Assembly: GCA_900618065.1 (NCBI GenBank)
Contig: UYIL01000003.1
Span: 1,488,001 to 1,552,000, forward strand
DNA: 64,000 nt
Reading direction: 5' to 3'
Source: Streptococcus thermophilus
Lineage (GTDB): Bacteria > Actinomycetota > Actinomycetes > Mycobacteriales > Mycobacteriaceae
Shown here: piece after piece, positions 55,126 through 64,000 of the stretch
How positions within the stretch are numbered: the first letter of the stretch is position 1
Layout: every line of letters begins with the position of its first letter
Position numbers and translations under genes: made by a program
Notes under the pieces: model-generated
What the model was told of the DNA's origin: nothing
Seen by the model: only the letters and a program-made list of their open reading frames with translations
The model's database searches: none

Positions 55126-56212
55126 CCGCCTTCCACTCCTGCCACACTCCCTCCACGTGGGCGGCAAGCGCCAGCACCTCACTGTTGGTGGCGGTGATGC
55201 CGCCGATGTGGATGGGGCCGACAGCGACCGCGGGTCCGCCGGTGAGATTGAACAGGGAGCACCACGGCGACCACTCCGTCTGCGCGGCGAAGCTCTCCGC
55301 TGGGCTCATGGCAGAAAAATAGCCCACCGGCGGGGGATCAGTGGCGACAGTCGGAGTCAGCAGCACGTCCACACCCCAAGCGCGCTGTAATTGCTGTGGC
55401 AGTGCGGCAATGTGGTGCTGCCCCTGTGTTAGCTGCGCGGTGGTTACAGCGTAGCCTTGCTGTTTCAGCCAGGCGAGATAGGGGCTATCCAACGGGTCGA
55501 CACCCGCAAACGCATGTTTGATACGGCGTGTGAAGTGCGCAAAAGTCTCGGCGGCCCCGTCATACGGCTCGAGATTGATGACGTCATAGCTGCCCGCCAG
55601 CACCTCCGCCGCCCGCTCAACGACCGCCACTCGGTCATGACTGACCACCGACGCAGTGGAGAAGAGGGGGGTGGTTAGAAGGCCGACACGGAGGCGTCGA
55701 TAAGCATTGTGCGCGTTGTGCAGAAACTGTTGGTCTGCGACTGTCGCTGTGATGAAGCCGTCGGTGGACAGGGTTTGGAGTGCGCCAGCGGGCTTGAACC
55801 CGACGACCTCGCACGCGGCGGCAGGCACGCGCAAAGACCCGCCCGCGTCACTGCCGTGCGCCGCACGGTGCAACCCCTCGGCGACGACGACAGCCGCACC
55901 GGAAGAGGACCCGCCAGGAGTTGCGCCACGGTAGGCGGGCGAGGTGAGCACGGGGACACCGGGGTGCTCGGCGTAGATCGTGGCGCCGAGCTCGGACGAG
56001 ACCGTCTTACCGTTGATCGTCGCGCCCTCGCGCTGCAGCGCAGCAAGGAAGGGGCTGGTGGTCTTCGCCACGTACGCTCTCTGCGGATTCCCACCGGTGG
56101 TGGGCATGCCGGCGACATCGGAAAGATCCTTGGCGGGGATGACCCAGCCGCTCAAGCGGCCCGTGGTCACAGGCTGCGGATCCGGGGCAAGATAGGCGAA
56201 CGCGGGGTGCAT
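55112..56212 (-). CDS. Amidase-signature family hydrolase
   Basis: A 366-residue amidase-signature protein. The Ser-cisSer-Lys triad is visible: Lys in VIPAKDLSDVAG (about residue 28), the cis-Ser in TPGGSSSGAA and the nucleophile in GSDAGGSLRVPAA (about 127). It is shorter than GatA (about 490 residues) and lacks its context, so a small-molecule amidase is likelier; substrate unknown. A copy of the 11-mer repeat (55695) is read here as Ala-Tyr-Arg-Arg. Confidence 0.88.
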   Translation of the reverse strand: MHPAFAYLAPDPQPVTTGRLSGWVIPAKDLSDVAGMPTTGGNPQRAYVAKTTSPFLAALQREGATINGKTVSSELGATIYAEHPGVPVLTSPAYRGATPGGSSSGAAVVVAEGLHRAAHGSDAGGSLRVPAAACEVVGFKPAGALQTLSTDGFITATVADQQFLHNAHNAYRRLRVGLLTTPLFSTASVVSHDRVAVVERAAEVLAGSYDVINLEPYDGAAETFAHFTRRIKHAFAGVDPLDSPYLAWLKQQGYAVTTAQLTQGQHHIAALPQQLQRAWGVDVLLTPTVATDPPPVGYFSAMSPAESFAAQTEWSPWCSLFNLTGGPAVAVGPIHIGGITATNSEVLALAAHVEGVWQEWKAARGV

Positions 56213-56300
56213 AGTGTTCTACAGTCTATGACGGTCGCTGGCACTGCTAAGTTGGTAGGGAACACAAACCCGCTTAGCCCCGATCAGTGAAGGATGAACC

Positions 56301-56858
56301 ATGATCGATGACGTACTGCTCGACGCTGAAGAGCGCATGACCAACTCCGTGGAGCACACCCGCGGTGAGCTGGTGACCATCCGCACGGGCCGCGCGAACC
56401 CGTCAATGTTCAACGGCGTCATGGCGGACTTCTACGGCGCACCCACGCCGATCAACCAGATGGCCACCGTCTCCGTGCCGGAGCCGCGCATGCTGCTGAT
56501 CAAGCCCTTCGACCCGTCCACCATGGGTGAGATCGAGAACGCCATCCGCAACTCGGACCTGGGTGTGAACCCGACCGACGACGGCCACGTGATCCGTGTG
56601 ACCATCCCGCAGCTGACCGAGGAGCGCCGACGCGACCTGGTCAAGCAGGCCAAAGGCAAGGGCGAGGACGGCAAGATTGCCATCCGCAACGTCCGCCGCT
56701 CCGGCATGGATGCGCTGAAGAAGATCCAGAAGGACGGCGACGCCGGCGAGGACGAAGTCGCAGCCGCAGAAAAGGAACTGGACAAGACGACCTCCAAGTA
56801 CGTCGACCAGATCGACGAGCTTGTGAGCAAGAAGGAAGCAGAACTGCTCGAGGTATAA
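56301..56858 (+). CDS. frr: Ribosome recycling factor
   Basis: A 185-residue RRF of normal length, splitting post-termination ribosomes with EF-G. VRTGRANP-type motif appears as [15 protein letters not shown], and the C-terminal helix ends [18 protein letters not shown] lies before ATG 56301. It is followed 4 bases later by cdsA. Confidence 0.98.
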   Translation: MIDDVLLDAEERMTNSVEHTRGELVTIRTGRANPSMFNGVMADFYGAPTPINQMATVSVPEPRMLLIKPFDPSTMGEIENAIRNSDLGVNPTDDGHVIRVTIPQLTEERRRDLVKQAKGKGEDGKIAIRNVRRSGMDALKKIQKDGDAGEDEVAAAEKELDKTTSKYVDQIDELVSKKEAELLEV

Positions 56859-56862
56859 GCCT

Positions 56863-57756
56863 GTGACAGACAGCGAGGCACCAGCACCCGGGTATTCCCG
56901 CCGGGTGCATTTGCCGAAGCCGAAAAACTCCGCAGGCCGTAACCTTCCCGCCGCCATTGCGACGGGTCTCGCGCTGATCGCGCTCGTTCTGGTGGCCACC
57001 TGGGTGGGGCCGGTGATGTGGTACCCCGTGGTGTGCGTCGCCATGGTGCTGGCCATGTGGGAGGTGCTCACGCGCCTGCGCGAGCACGGGTTCGGCGTGT
57101 ACCGGTTCGCCATCATCGTGCTCGGACTGTGCATGGTCGTATCCACCTGGCCGTTCGGCTATACGGGCCTTCTGGCCACGTTCACGGTCAGTGCGCTGGC
57201 GATCATGTTCTCCCGCCTGTTTTTTCATGGGCGGAACACAGCGCCGCGGAACTACGTCCGCGACACTGCCGTGAGCATCTTCGTGCTCGTGTGGATCGGC
57301 CTGTTCGGCTCTTTCGCCGCGATGATCTCCCGGTTGGAGTCGGGGGATGTGACGGGCAGCCACTTCATCATCACGTTCATCGCGTGTGTGGTGGCCAATG
57401 ACGTCGGCGGCTACGTCGCCGGTGTGCTGTTCGGATCCCACCCCATGGCGCCGGCTGTCAGCCCCAAGAAGTCCTGGGAAGGCTTCGCCGGATCGGTGCT
57501 GTTCGGTGCTGTCACCGGTGTGCTGACTGGCATGTTCCTGCTGCAGAGCCCCTGGTGGACGGGACTCATCTTCGGCATTGGCACCGTGCTGTGCGCCACC
57601 ATGGGCGATTTGGTGGAAAGCCAGTTCAAGCGCGAACTGGGGATCAAGGACATGTCGGGCCTGCTGCCCGGCCACGGCGGCATGATGGACCGCGTCGACG
57701 GCATCCTTCCGGCCGCTGCGGCGACGTGGCTGTTGATGAGCGTCGTGGTGATCTAG
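56863..57756 (+). CDS. cdsA: Phosphatidate cytidylyltransferase
   Basis: A 297-residue integral membrane enzyme making CDP-diacylglycerol from phosphatidate and CTP. The family signature is near the C-terminus: VSPKKSWEGFAGS and GDLVESQFKRELGIKDMS...HGGMMDRVDG with its conserved Asp. About eight hydrophobic segments follow a polar 30-residue N-terminus. Start GTG 56863. Confidence 0.96.
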   Translation: MTDSEAPAPGYSRRVHLPKPKNSAGRNLPAAIATGLALIALVLVATWVGPVMWYPVVCVAMVLAMWEVLTRLREHGFGVYRFAIIVLGLCMVVSTWPFGYTGLLATFTVSALAIMFSRLFFHGRNTAPRNYVRDTAVSIFVLVWIGLFGSFAAMISRLESGDVTGSHFIITFIACVVANDVGGYVAGVLFGSHPMAPAVSPKKSWEGFAGSVLFGAVTGVLTGMFLLQSPWWTGLIFGIGTVLCATMGDLVESQFKRELGIKDMSGLLPGHGGMMDRVDGILPAAAATWLLMSVVVI

Positions 57757-57815
57757 CGTTCGCGCCGAGGTGCCATTAGCTAACCGCGCTATCCCGTGCC
57801 AGAATGGGGCACGTC

Positions 57816-58925
57816 ATGAGTGATTTTCCAAAGATCCAGTTGCTGTCGCCCAAGCGCGGCATGCCGCCCAAGCACTTCGCCGACCTGAGCGAAGAAGAGC
57901 GCATTGAAGCGCTCGGTGAGCTCGGCCTGCCCAAGTTCCGCGCCGACCAGATCGCGCGCCACTACTACGGCCGCTTCGAGGCGGACCCGTCCACGATGAC
58001 CGATCTGCCCGCCGCGCAGCGCGAGATGGTCAAGGATTCCCTGTTCCCGCGTCTGCTCACCCCGGTGCGCAAAGTGGAGACCGACAACGGCGACACCACC
58101 AAGACGCTATGGCGCCTGCACGACGGCATTCTTCTCGAGTCCGTCCTCATGCGCTATCCCGGCCGCGCCACCTTGTGCATTTCCTCCCAGGCGGGCTGCG
58201 GCATGGCTTGCCCGTTCTGCGCGACCGGCCAGGGCGGCCTCGACCGCAACCTGTCCACCGCGGAGATCGTCGACCAGGTCCGTGAAGCCGCCGCCATGAT
58301 GGAGGCTGAAGGCTCCCGCCTGACCAACGTCGTCTTCATGGGCATGGGCGAGCCACTAGCCAACTACAACCGCGTGGTCTCCGCGGTGCGCCAGATTGTC
58401 AGCCCGGCCTCACACGGCTTCGGAATTTCCCAGCGCAACGTGACCGTGTCCACCGTCGGTCTCGCCCCCGCAATCCGCAAGCTTGCCGACGAAGGCCTGT
58501 CCGTCACCCTCGCCGTGTCCCTCCACACGCCTGACGACGAGCTCCGTGACGAGCTCGTCCCCATGAACAACCGCTTCACCGTTCAGGACGTGCTGGACGC
58601 CGCCCGCTACTACGCGGACCAGACCGGCCGCCGCGTGTCCATCGAGTACGCGCTCATCCGCGACATCAACGACCACGACTTCCGCGCGGACATGCTGGGC
58701 CAGAAGCTTCACGACGCACTGGGCCCTCTCGTTCACGTCAACCTCATCCCGCTCAACCCCACCCCGGGCTCGAAATGGGACGCCTCCCCGCGTGAGCGCC
58801 AGGACGAGTTCGTCCGCCGGGTCATTGCCCAGGGTGTGACCTGCACGGTCCGCGACACCAAGGGCCAGGAGATCGCCGCTGCCTGCGGTCAGCTCGCCGC
58901 CGATGAGAAGCAAGCGGGGGCATAG
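57816..58925 (+). CDS. rlmN: Dual-specificity RNA methyltransferase RlmN
   Basis: A 369-residue radical-SAM enzyme methylating A2503 of 23S rRNA and A37 of tRNAs. The Cys-x3-Cys-x2-Cys cluster is C128-C132-C135 ([13 protein letters not shown]), [13 protein letters not shown] follows, and a C-terminal Cys ([19 protein letters not shown]) supplies the methyl-carrying and resolving residues. ATG 57816 is preferred to 57804; CAGAAT upstream may be a -10. Confidence 0.96.
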   Translation: MSDFPKIQLLSPKRGMPPKHFADLSEEERIEALGELGLPKFRADQIARHYYGRFEADPSTMTDLPAAQREMVKDSLFPRLLTPVRKVETDNGDTTKTLWRLHDGILLESVLMRYPGRATLCISSQAGCGMACPFCATGQGGLDRNLSTAEIVDQVREAAAMMEAEGSRLTNVVFMGMGEPLANYNRVVSAVRQIVSPASHGFGISQRNVTVSTVGLAPAIRKLADEGLSVTLAVSLHTPDDELRDELVPMNNRFTVQDVLDAARYYADQTGRRVSIEYALIRDINDHDFRADMLGQKLHDALGPLVHVNLIPLNPTPGSKWDASPRERQDEFVRRVIAQGVTCTVRDTKGQEIAAACGQLAADEKQAGA

Positions 58926-58930
58926 GGTAT

Positions 58931-59572
58931 CTACCGCGTCGGAGTCATCACAGTGAAGTGCTGATCATTTCGGGGGTCTTCAACCTCATCAATGGCTGCG
59001 ATAGCGAGATCAGACGCGGTGATGCTGGAGGTCCCGGTGGCGTCTAGCAGCAGAGTATCGGTTCCACGCTCGTAGGTGCCTGTGCGCTCCCCGTCCATGA
59101 ACAAGGCCGGCGGACTGAGGTAAGTCCAGTTTGTGTACGAGTGGCTGAGGCAGGTTTCAAACTGCTGCAGGCTAGCGCGGGCGATAGCTTGCCACTCCGA
59201 CGGAACGAACTGCGGGTCATCGACCACTCTCGTGTTTCTCAAGTTCGGTGACCACAAGGGAGCAGATCCCCCGATGATCAAAACACGAGTGTTGTTCTGC
59301 TGAGCTGCGTCAAGAAGACTGAGTGTCAGGTCCGCGATCTGCGACTCCATACCTTCTCGGGTCCTGACAGCGCACACGCAGGCGTCTACGGGTTTGAGTA
59401 CTTCCGCAAGGGATTCGGTTTCAGCGATATCCAGGGCGTGTGGCCTGATTAAAGGAGTGCCAGTTGCCTTGGGGCGCCGCGAGATTGCAAGCACCTCGTG
59501 TGAGCGTACAGCTGCTTCCTGTGCAATAGCGCTACCCGCCATTCCGGTGCCGCCAAGAACCGCTATCTTCAT
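58931..59572 (-). CDS. NAD(P)-binding oxidoreductase, atypical SDR (NmrA-like)
   Basis: A 213-residue Rossmann protein: nucleotide motif KIAVLGGTGMAGSAIAQEA at the N-terminus (Gly-x-Gly-x-x-Gly), NADP-favouring Arg-Arg at SRRPKATG, then VLIIGGSAPLW. The C-terminal half fits the short atypical SDR group whose substrates are mostly unknown. Its ATG overlaps the stop of the EamA transporter gene by four bases, so the two are coupled. Codon use is less GC-rich than in rlmN. Confidence 0.85.
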   Translation of the reverse strand: MKIAVLGGTGMAGSAIAQEAAVRSHEVLAISRRPKATGTPLIRPHALDIAETESLAEVLKPVDACVCAVRTREGMESQIADLTLSLLDAAQQNNTRVLIIGGSAPLWSPNLRNTRVVDDPQFVPSEWQAIARASLQQFETCLSHSYTNWTYLSPPALFMDGERTGTYERGTDTLLLDATGTSSITASDLAIAAIDEVEDPRNDQHFTVMTPTR

Positions 59573-60504
59573 TTCGTTGCCTTTCTGATTTGTCCAGTGC
59601 GTGGAGGGGAGAGCTGCCCGGCTGCCATGGCGACGAGGGCAATGGCAAACCCAGTTAGTTGAATCACGTTGAATGCTTCATTCGCGATGAGGGCACCGAG
59701 AGCTGCTGCGGTCAGCGGTGACAGTAGGCCCAGAAGCGCTGTGGGTGTTACTGACAAGCGGTAAATTCCGGAGAACCACAAGGTGTAGGACACCAAGGCA
59801 CCCGCGAGTCCAAGCCAGAGGTAACCGGCTACAGCTGGCCCGTCAATCACCGGAACACCGTCCACCCACAAAGCAGGAACGACCAGCAGCAATCCCGCTG
59901 CAGTCAACTGCCATCCAGCAAATCCGACGGCACTCACCGATCTCGGCCGCCCCCATTTCTTAGTCAAAACTACGCCGAGCCCCATTGATGCAGCACTGGT
60001 CATCCCAGTCAGTACACCTATGGGATCAACCGAGGCTTCGGGTCCTAAGACCACCATGGCAATACCGACCACACCGGCTACCGCCCAAAATAGGCGCCAA
60101 ATAGACAAAGCATCCTGAAGGATGACGATGGCCAGGAAAGCGACCACGATGGGTTGAACTGAGCCAAGTGTCGCCGCGACACCACCTGGCAGCCTTTGAG
60201 CAGTGATGAAAAGCAGCGGGAAAAACACTGCCATATTCAGTCCACCGAGTACAAAGCTTTTCCACCACCAATCTCCTCTGGGAAGCTGGCGAGAAACGGC
60301 TAAGGCGATGAGGCCAGCGGGCAGAGTTCTCATCAGCGCAGAAAACATCGCGTGACCGTGGGGAAGAGCGTTCGTTGTGACAATGTATGTGGTGCCCCAC
60401 ACAACGGGCGCCGTCGCGGTCAGGAGGATCGGACCAATATCGGGCGGTTTACTTCTGCCGAGGCCAGGGTCTGCATGGGTCTTGGATACCGAGCTGTCAG
60501 ACAT
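59569..60504 (-). CDS. EamA/DMT family transporter
   Basis: A 311-residue permease with ten hydrophobic segments and two EamA repeats (VVWGTTYIVTTNALPHGHAMF at the start; the second repeat from MTSAASMGLGVVLTKKWG). Family members export amino acids, purines or small metabolites. ATG 60504 is chosen over 60540, which would extend into the divergent promoter region; evidence is modest. It is first in a two-gene operon divergent from a LysR regulator, a typical regulator-target pair. Confidence 0.88.
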   Translation of the reverse strand: MSDSSVSKTHADPGLGRSKPPDIGPILLTATAPVVWGTTYIVTTNALPHGHAMFSALMRTLPAGLIALAVSRQLPRGDWWWKSFVLGGLNMAVFFPLLFITAQRLPGGVAATLGSVQPIVVAFLAIVILQDALSIWRLFWAVAGVVGIAMVVLGPEASVDPIGVLTGMTSAASMGLGVVLTKKWGRPRSVSAVGFAGWQLTAAGLLLVVPALWVDGVPVIDGPAVAGYLWLGLAGALVSYTLWFSGIYRLSVTPTALLGLLSPLTAAALGALIANEAFNVIQLTGFAIALVAMAAGQLSPPRTGQIRKATK

Positions 60505-60581
60505 GGCACCAGCATGCGATGCCTGGAGCGATGAATGCAACGCATATGTTTCATGTATTTAATGAGCTAGCATCATAGATC

Positions 60582-61460
60582 ATGGAATTGCAGCATATGC
60601 GGTACGTGGTCGCAGTGGCGGAGGAGGGGAGTTTCACCCGCGCCGCCGAACGCTGTTTTGTCGTTCAATCAGCGCTTAGTCACCAGATCAATGCATTGGA
60701 GCGTGAGATTGGAGTTCGGCTTTTTGCGCGGTCGTCGCGCCGAGTTGAGGTGACTGCGGCCGGACAAGCTTTCATTGTGGCAGCTCGCGAAAGTCTCGCG
60801 GCGGCCGAACGAGCTATTGCGGACGCGGCGGAGGCGGCGGGAACCGTTCGAGGGGAGTTGCGGATTGGAGTCATCCCGACCGTCGCCGCAGTCGACCTGC
60901 CGGAGCTGCTGGCCCGGTTTCATGCTCAGCACCCAGATGTCCGCATCTCTCTCCAGTCAGGTGGAAGCAATGAGTTCATCGCGGATATCAAGTCGGGTCG
61001 TTTACATGCGGCGTTCATGGGGCTGCCTGACAGTGAGGTGCCCGTTGAGTTAGCGCATCGGAAACTTTCGGCAGAACGATTGGTTGCGGTTATTCCCGCT
61101 TCACACAGATTGGCTGGGAGAAGATCCGTGAAGCTGTGCGATCTGCAGGATGAAACGTTCGTTGATTTCCCCAGTGGGTCCGCTGGGCGCGAGCAAACAG
61201 ATGAAGCTTTCCGCAAAGCAGGCCTCGCTCGCACGGTGAGTTTCGAGGCAATGAGTGTCGAACATTTCAGCGGTTTCATTCAGCAGGGACTAGGGGTGGC
61301 TTTATTGTCTTCCCGTGTCGTGCCCGAAGCTGCATCGATCAAACAGGTCACAGTGACAGACGGGCCGCATAGAAGCGAGTATCTGGCTTGGAATGACTTC
61401 AACCCGAGTCCAGCGACCACCGCGTTTGTGCGTTTAGTTGAGCCACTCGTAGCAGGGTAG
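60582..61460 (+). CDS. LysR-type transcriptional regulator
   Basis: A 292-residue LTTR: N-terminal winged helix-turn-helix (ELQHMRYVVAVAEEGSFTRAAERCFVVQSALSHQINALE), linker helix, and periplasmic-binding-like effector domain. It is divergent from the EamA/SDR operon, which it probably controls through the 77-base intergenic region containing ATATG and ATGAG elements. TAGCAT (60568-60573) lies 8 nt before ATG 60582, indicating leaderless expression. The effector is unknown. Confidence 0.94.
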   Translation: MELQHMRYVVAVAEEGSFTRAAERCFVVQSALSHQINALEREIGVRLFARSSRRVEVTAAGQAFIVAARESLAAAERAIADAAEAAGTVRGELRIGVIPTVAAVDLPELLARFHAQHPDVRISLQSGGSNEFIADIKSGRLHAAFMGLPDSEVPVELAHRKLSAERLVAVIPASHRLAGRRSVKLCDLQDETFVDFPSGSAGREQTDEAFRKAGLARTVSFEAMSVEHFSGFIQQGLGVALLSSRVVPEAASIKQVTVTDGPHRSEYLAWNDFNPSPATTAFVRLVEPLVAG

Positions 61461-61474
61461 TTACGAAAGCAATG

Positions 61475-61506
61475 AAAAACACCCAGCCCTACGGGGGTCT
61501 GGGTGT
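61475..61506 (-). terminator. Terminator between LysR and DUF2631 genes
   Basis: ACACCCAG/CTGGGTGT (61479-61486, 61499-61506) with further inner pairing; on the minus strand it is followed by TTTTT-type sequence, so it best fits the DUF2631 gene. Confidence 0.75.
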
Positions 61507-61534
61507 AAAGGCAGCTGCTATTTGAAGCGCCGAG

Positions 61535-62065
61535 CTACTTGTCCTCGACGTGCACGGTTTCGCGGCGGTTCGGGATCTCCGGTGCGGCGATGACCTCGTC
61601 GAAAGCAGCGTCGGACTCGACGGACTGGCCTGCACCCACAGCGGTGCGCTGGCCGGCCGGAGCCTGTTGACGAACCGTCGCCGGGTCGATGTTCAGAGCC
61701 CGCAGCTGGCTGTCGGTCAGCTCAGCGTAGGGGCCGGTCAGGGTCTTCTGCATGTAGGTCCAATTCGGCTCGACATGGCCGACCGGCTTGTTGTGGGATG
61801 TGACCGTGCGGGCGGTGGACAGCTCCGGGCGGATCGCGAACAGGATCAAGCCCAAGGCGATGAGCACGGTGAAGCCGATCAGCCACAGCGTCTCGACGTG
61901 GCCCTGGTGGTTACCGAAGTTGTAGGCGATGAGGAACGCCACGGAGATCCAGCCGGCAATCTGGATGGTGGACGGCTTCAGCTCGCTCCAGCCGAACTTG
62001 GCGGAGGGGACATCTGCCTCGGAAACACCGTTGTAGACCTGGGGTGCGTCATCCTTAGCGCTCAC
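61535..62065 (-). CDS. DUF2631 family membrane protein
   Basis: A 176-residue protein with two central hydrophobic segments (about residues 35-55 and 65-85, IAGWISVAFLIAYNFGNHQGHVE and LWLIGFTVLIALGLILF) and a polar C-terminus. Family and position near dxr are conserved in mycolic-acid bacteria; function unknown. GTG 62065 is chosen because AAGGAG is 7 nt upstream; the frame to 62116 adds a hydrophobic stretch that is not expected. The 218 bases before dxr contain nothing else that I can identify. Confidence 0.8.
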   Translation of the reverse strand: MSAKDDAPQVYNGVSEADVPSAKFGWSELKPSTIQIAGWISVAFLIAYNFGNHQGHVETLWLIGFTVLIALGLILFAIRPELSTARTVTSHNKPVGHVEPNWTYMQKTLTGPYAELTDSQLRALNIDPATVRQQAPAGQRTAVGAGQSVESDAAFDEVIAAPEIPNRRETVHVEDK

Positions 62066-62283
62066 AGCAAACTCCTTGCACGGAAATAGCACGGTAAATA
62101 TAAAGTACGTTCCCATTATATTGGCATATTCCCGCCGGTTTGGACGATTGGTCCCCCCGATTGATTGCGATCTTCAGCACGATCGGGCGGCCTCGCTATC
62201 CGTTAGTTTGACCCCGCCTTGACGCAGCAGCACGAAAACCGGGGCATCGGGGTTTAACAGCCAGCGTGTGTGAGAATGGTCGG

Positions 62284-63432
62284 GTGCGAAAGGTACTCAT
62301 TCTCGGCTCGACAGGATCGATTGGCACCCAGGCGTTGGATGTTATCGGCGACAACCCGGAGGATTTCGAGGTAGCGGGCATCGCGGCGGCGGGATCCGAC
62401 CCGCAGGCGGTCATCGCTCAGGCCCGCCAGTTCGGCCTGGCGGCCGATCAGGTGGCCGTGTCTAAGCCCGAGTCGGCTCAGGTCGTTTCCCAAGCACTGG
62501 GCGGTGAGGTGCTCGTCTCCGCTGAGGATCTGGTCCGCAGCACCAGCACGGATGTCGTTTTGAACGCCCTCGTCGGCTCCCTCGGCTTGGCGGCCACCCT
62601 GGCCACACTGGACACCGGAGCAATTCTGGCGCTGGCCAACAAGGAATCACTCGTCGCCGGCGGAGACCTCGTCCTGGAGCGCGCGCAGGAAGGCCAGCTC
62701 GTGCCCGTCGATTCCGAGCACTCGGCCATGGCCCAGTGCCTCCGTGCAGGCCGCATTGAAGAAGTGTCTCGCTACGTCCTCACCGCCTCCGGTGGTCCTT
62801 TCCGCGGTTGGACGCGCGAGCAGATGTGGGATGTCACCCCGGAGCAGGCGGCCGCGCACCCGACATGGTCGATGGGGCAGATGAACACGCTGAACTCCGC
62901 ATCGATGGTGAACAAGGGGTTGGAGTTGATTGAGGCGACGCTGCTGTTCGGCATCAGCCCCGACATCATCGACGTCACCGTTCACCCGCAGTCGATCGTC
63001 CACTCCATGGTCACGTTCTGCGACGGTGCCACCATCGCCCAGGCGTCGCCGCCGTCGATGAAGATGCCCATCGCCCACGCGCTGGCTTGGCCGGGACGCG
63101 TGCCGGAGGCGCAGCACAGCCTCGACTTCACCCAGGCGATGGACTGGCGTTTCGAGCCGCTCGATGAAGACGCGTTCCCCGCCGTCAAGCTCGCTCGCGA
63201 AGTCTCCCGCCTGCGCGGGACGTACCCCGCCGTCTACAACGCCGCCAATGAGGAAGCTGCGGCTGCGTTCCTGGCTGGCCGGATCCGGTTCCCCCAGATC
63301 GTCGATGTGGTGGGCGACGTGCTCGACGCGGCGTCCGATTTCGCTGTGCAGGCGGGGTCGTTCGGGGAGGTTGTGGACGTCGAAAAGCAAGCGCGCGTGC
63401 GTGCGAACGAGCTGGTGGACGCATGCTCCTAG
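62284..63432 (+). CDS. dxr: 1-deoxy-D-xylulose 5-phosphate reductoisomerase
   Basis: A 382-residue enzyme of the MEP isoprenoid pathway, converting DXP to MEP with NADPH. The NADPH motif [25 protein letters not shown], the metal/substrate motif [10 protein letters not shown] and [12 protein letters not shown] are intact. GTG 62284 is preferred because GAGAAT lies six bases upstream within an extended TGTGAGAAT; GTG 62266 is possible. It overlaps the next gene by 10 bases. Confidence 0.96.
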   Translation: MRKVLILGSTGSIGTQALDVIGDNPEDFEVAGIAAAGSDPQAVIAQARQFGLAADQVAVSKPESAQVVSQALGGEVLVSAEDLVRSTSTDVVLNALVGSLGLAATLATLDTGAILALANKESLVAGGDLVLERAQEGQLVPVDSEHSAMAQCLRAGRIEEVSRYVLTASGGPFRGWTREQMWDVTPEQAAAHPTWSMGQMNTLNSASMVNKGLELIEATLLFGISPDIIDVTVHPQSIVHSMVTFCDGATIAQASPPSMKMPIAHALAWPGRVPEAQHSLDFTQAMDWRFEPLDEDAFPAVKLAREVSRLRGTYPAVYNAANEEAAAAFLAGRIRFPQIVDVVGDVLDAASDFAVQAGSFGEVVDVEKQARVRANELVDACS

Positions 63433-64000
63433 GTGTAGTCGTATTCGCGCTGTGCATTGCGCTGTCGATTGCGCTGCACGAGGCCGGGCACATGCTCACC
63501 GCGAAGGCGTTCGGCATGCGGGTGCGCCGCTACTTCATTGGTTTCGGGCCCACGCTTGTGTCGAAGAAAGTGGGGGAGACCGAGTACGGTCTTGCGGCAC
63601 TGCCGTTCGGAGGGTTTTGCGACATTGCGGGCATGACCGCGATGGATCCGCTCACGCCGGAGGAAGAACCGCACGCGATGTACCGCAAGCCGTGGTGGCA
63701 GCGGGTCGCGGTGATGAGTGGCGGCATCCTCATGAACCTCTTCCTCGGGTTCCTCGTCCTCTACATCGTCGCGGTAACGGCCGGCATCCCGAACCCGTAC
63801 GCCGACCGCACACCGACGGTGGGGGAGGTCAGTTGCACCTCCGACCAGATCGACGCGGAAACGCTCGCCGACTGCACTGGCCCCGGTCCCGCTGGTACTG
63901 CCGGCATCGAGCCGGGTGACAAGCTCCTTGCCGTCGACGGGGAAAAGCTGGAAAGCTTCGTCGACTTGCGCGACTACGTGCTTGAGCGCCCAGGCGAGAC
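63423..64000 (+). CDS. rip1: Site-2 protease Rip1/RseP (M50), 3' end outside window
   Basis: The first 192 residues of an intramembrane zinc metalloprotease that cleaves anti-sigma factors and other membrane proteins. HEAGH (His19, Glu20, His23) sits in the first transmembrane segment, [12 protein letters not shown] follows, and a second membrane segment ([19 protein letters not shown]) leads to a PDZ domain ([16 protein letters not shown]) that is cut by the window edge. The dxr-rip1 order matches M. tuberculosis Rv2870c-Rv2869c. Confidence 0.95.
   Translation, partial: MLLGVVVFALCIALSIALHEAGHMLTAKAFGMRVRRYFIGFGPTLVSKKVGETEYGLAALPFGGFCDIAGMTAMDPLTPEEEPHAMYRKPWWQRVAVMSGGILMNLFLGFLVLYIVAVTAGIPNPYADRTPTVGEVSCTSDQIDAETLADCTGPGPAGTAGIEPGDKLLAVDGEKLESFVDLRDYVLERPGE

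Overview
The window is a GC-rich, densely coding actinobacterial chromosome segment, almost certainly from a Corynebacterium. Evidence: the gene order follows the conserved actinobacterial core (sepIVA-DUF177-rnc-mutM-acyP-smc-ftsY, amtB-glnK-ffh-rpsP-rimM-trmD-rplS-lepB-rnhB-DUF2469-yraN-comM-dprA-xerC-rpsB-tsf-pyrH-frr-cdsA-rlmN-dxr-rip1, as in Mycobacterium). The corynebacterial markers are a TrpC-like gene ahead of lgt and pyk, a DUF4921 gene, an AmtR-like box before amtB, and many leaderless starts (TANNNT hexamers 6-8 nt before ATG/GTG). No rRNA, tRNA, CRISPR array or intact insertion sequence was seen.

Layout. 0-9.4 kb: end of a Trp-associated membrane protein gene, a degenerate TrpC paralogue, lgt, pyk, a short UvrA (UvrA2 type), then a minus-strand operon (small membrane protein, fused PabAB, PabC) for p-aminobenzoate. 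9.4-17.1 kb: an orphan SUFU-domain gene, glgP, a GalT/HIT-like DUF4921 gene, glycerate kinase and gdh. 17.1-31.7 kb: cell-envelope/division coiled coil (SepIVA), rnc, mutM, an AGCS amino-acid symporter, acyP, smc, ftsY, amtB-glnK and ffh. 31.7-41 kb: a 105-bp inverted-repeat element, an O-acyltransferase, rpsP, and a three-gene minus-strand module (SWIM zinc-finger protein plus two paralogous solenoid-like proteins) sitting between rpsP and rimM, which are neighbours in most bacteria. 41-48.3 kb: rimM, an oversized trmD, rplS, lepB, rnhB, DUF2469, an inverted pair of DnaA boxes, yraN, comM, dprA. 48.3-49.4 kb: a papain-fold deamidase-like toxin with an adjacent immunity candidate and the remnant of a second immunity gene. 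49.5-64 kb: xerC, a degenerate M23 protein, rpsB with a long structured leader, tsf, pyrH, a YdcZ-type transporter, amidase, frr, cdsA, rlmN, an accessory cluster (NAD(P)-binding protein, EamA transporter, LysR regulator), a DUF2631 protein, dxr and the start of rip1.

Main surprises: (1) an 11-mer, CGTCGATAAGC, occurs 13 times in 64 kb on both strands, in three reading frames and in one terminator loop, where about 0.03 are expected by chance; (2) the toxin/immunity island between dprA and xerC; (3) the SWIM plus twin-solenoid module splitting the rpsP-rimM cluster; (4) TrmD with an internal insert and an unrecognised C-terminal domain of about 110 residues; (5) a TrpC homologue lacking catalytic residues; (6) inverted consensus DnaA boxes far from any visible origin.
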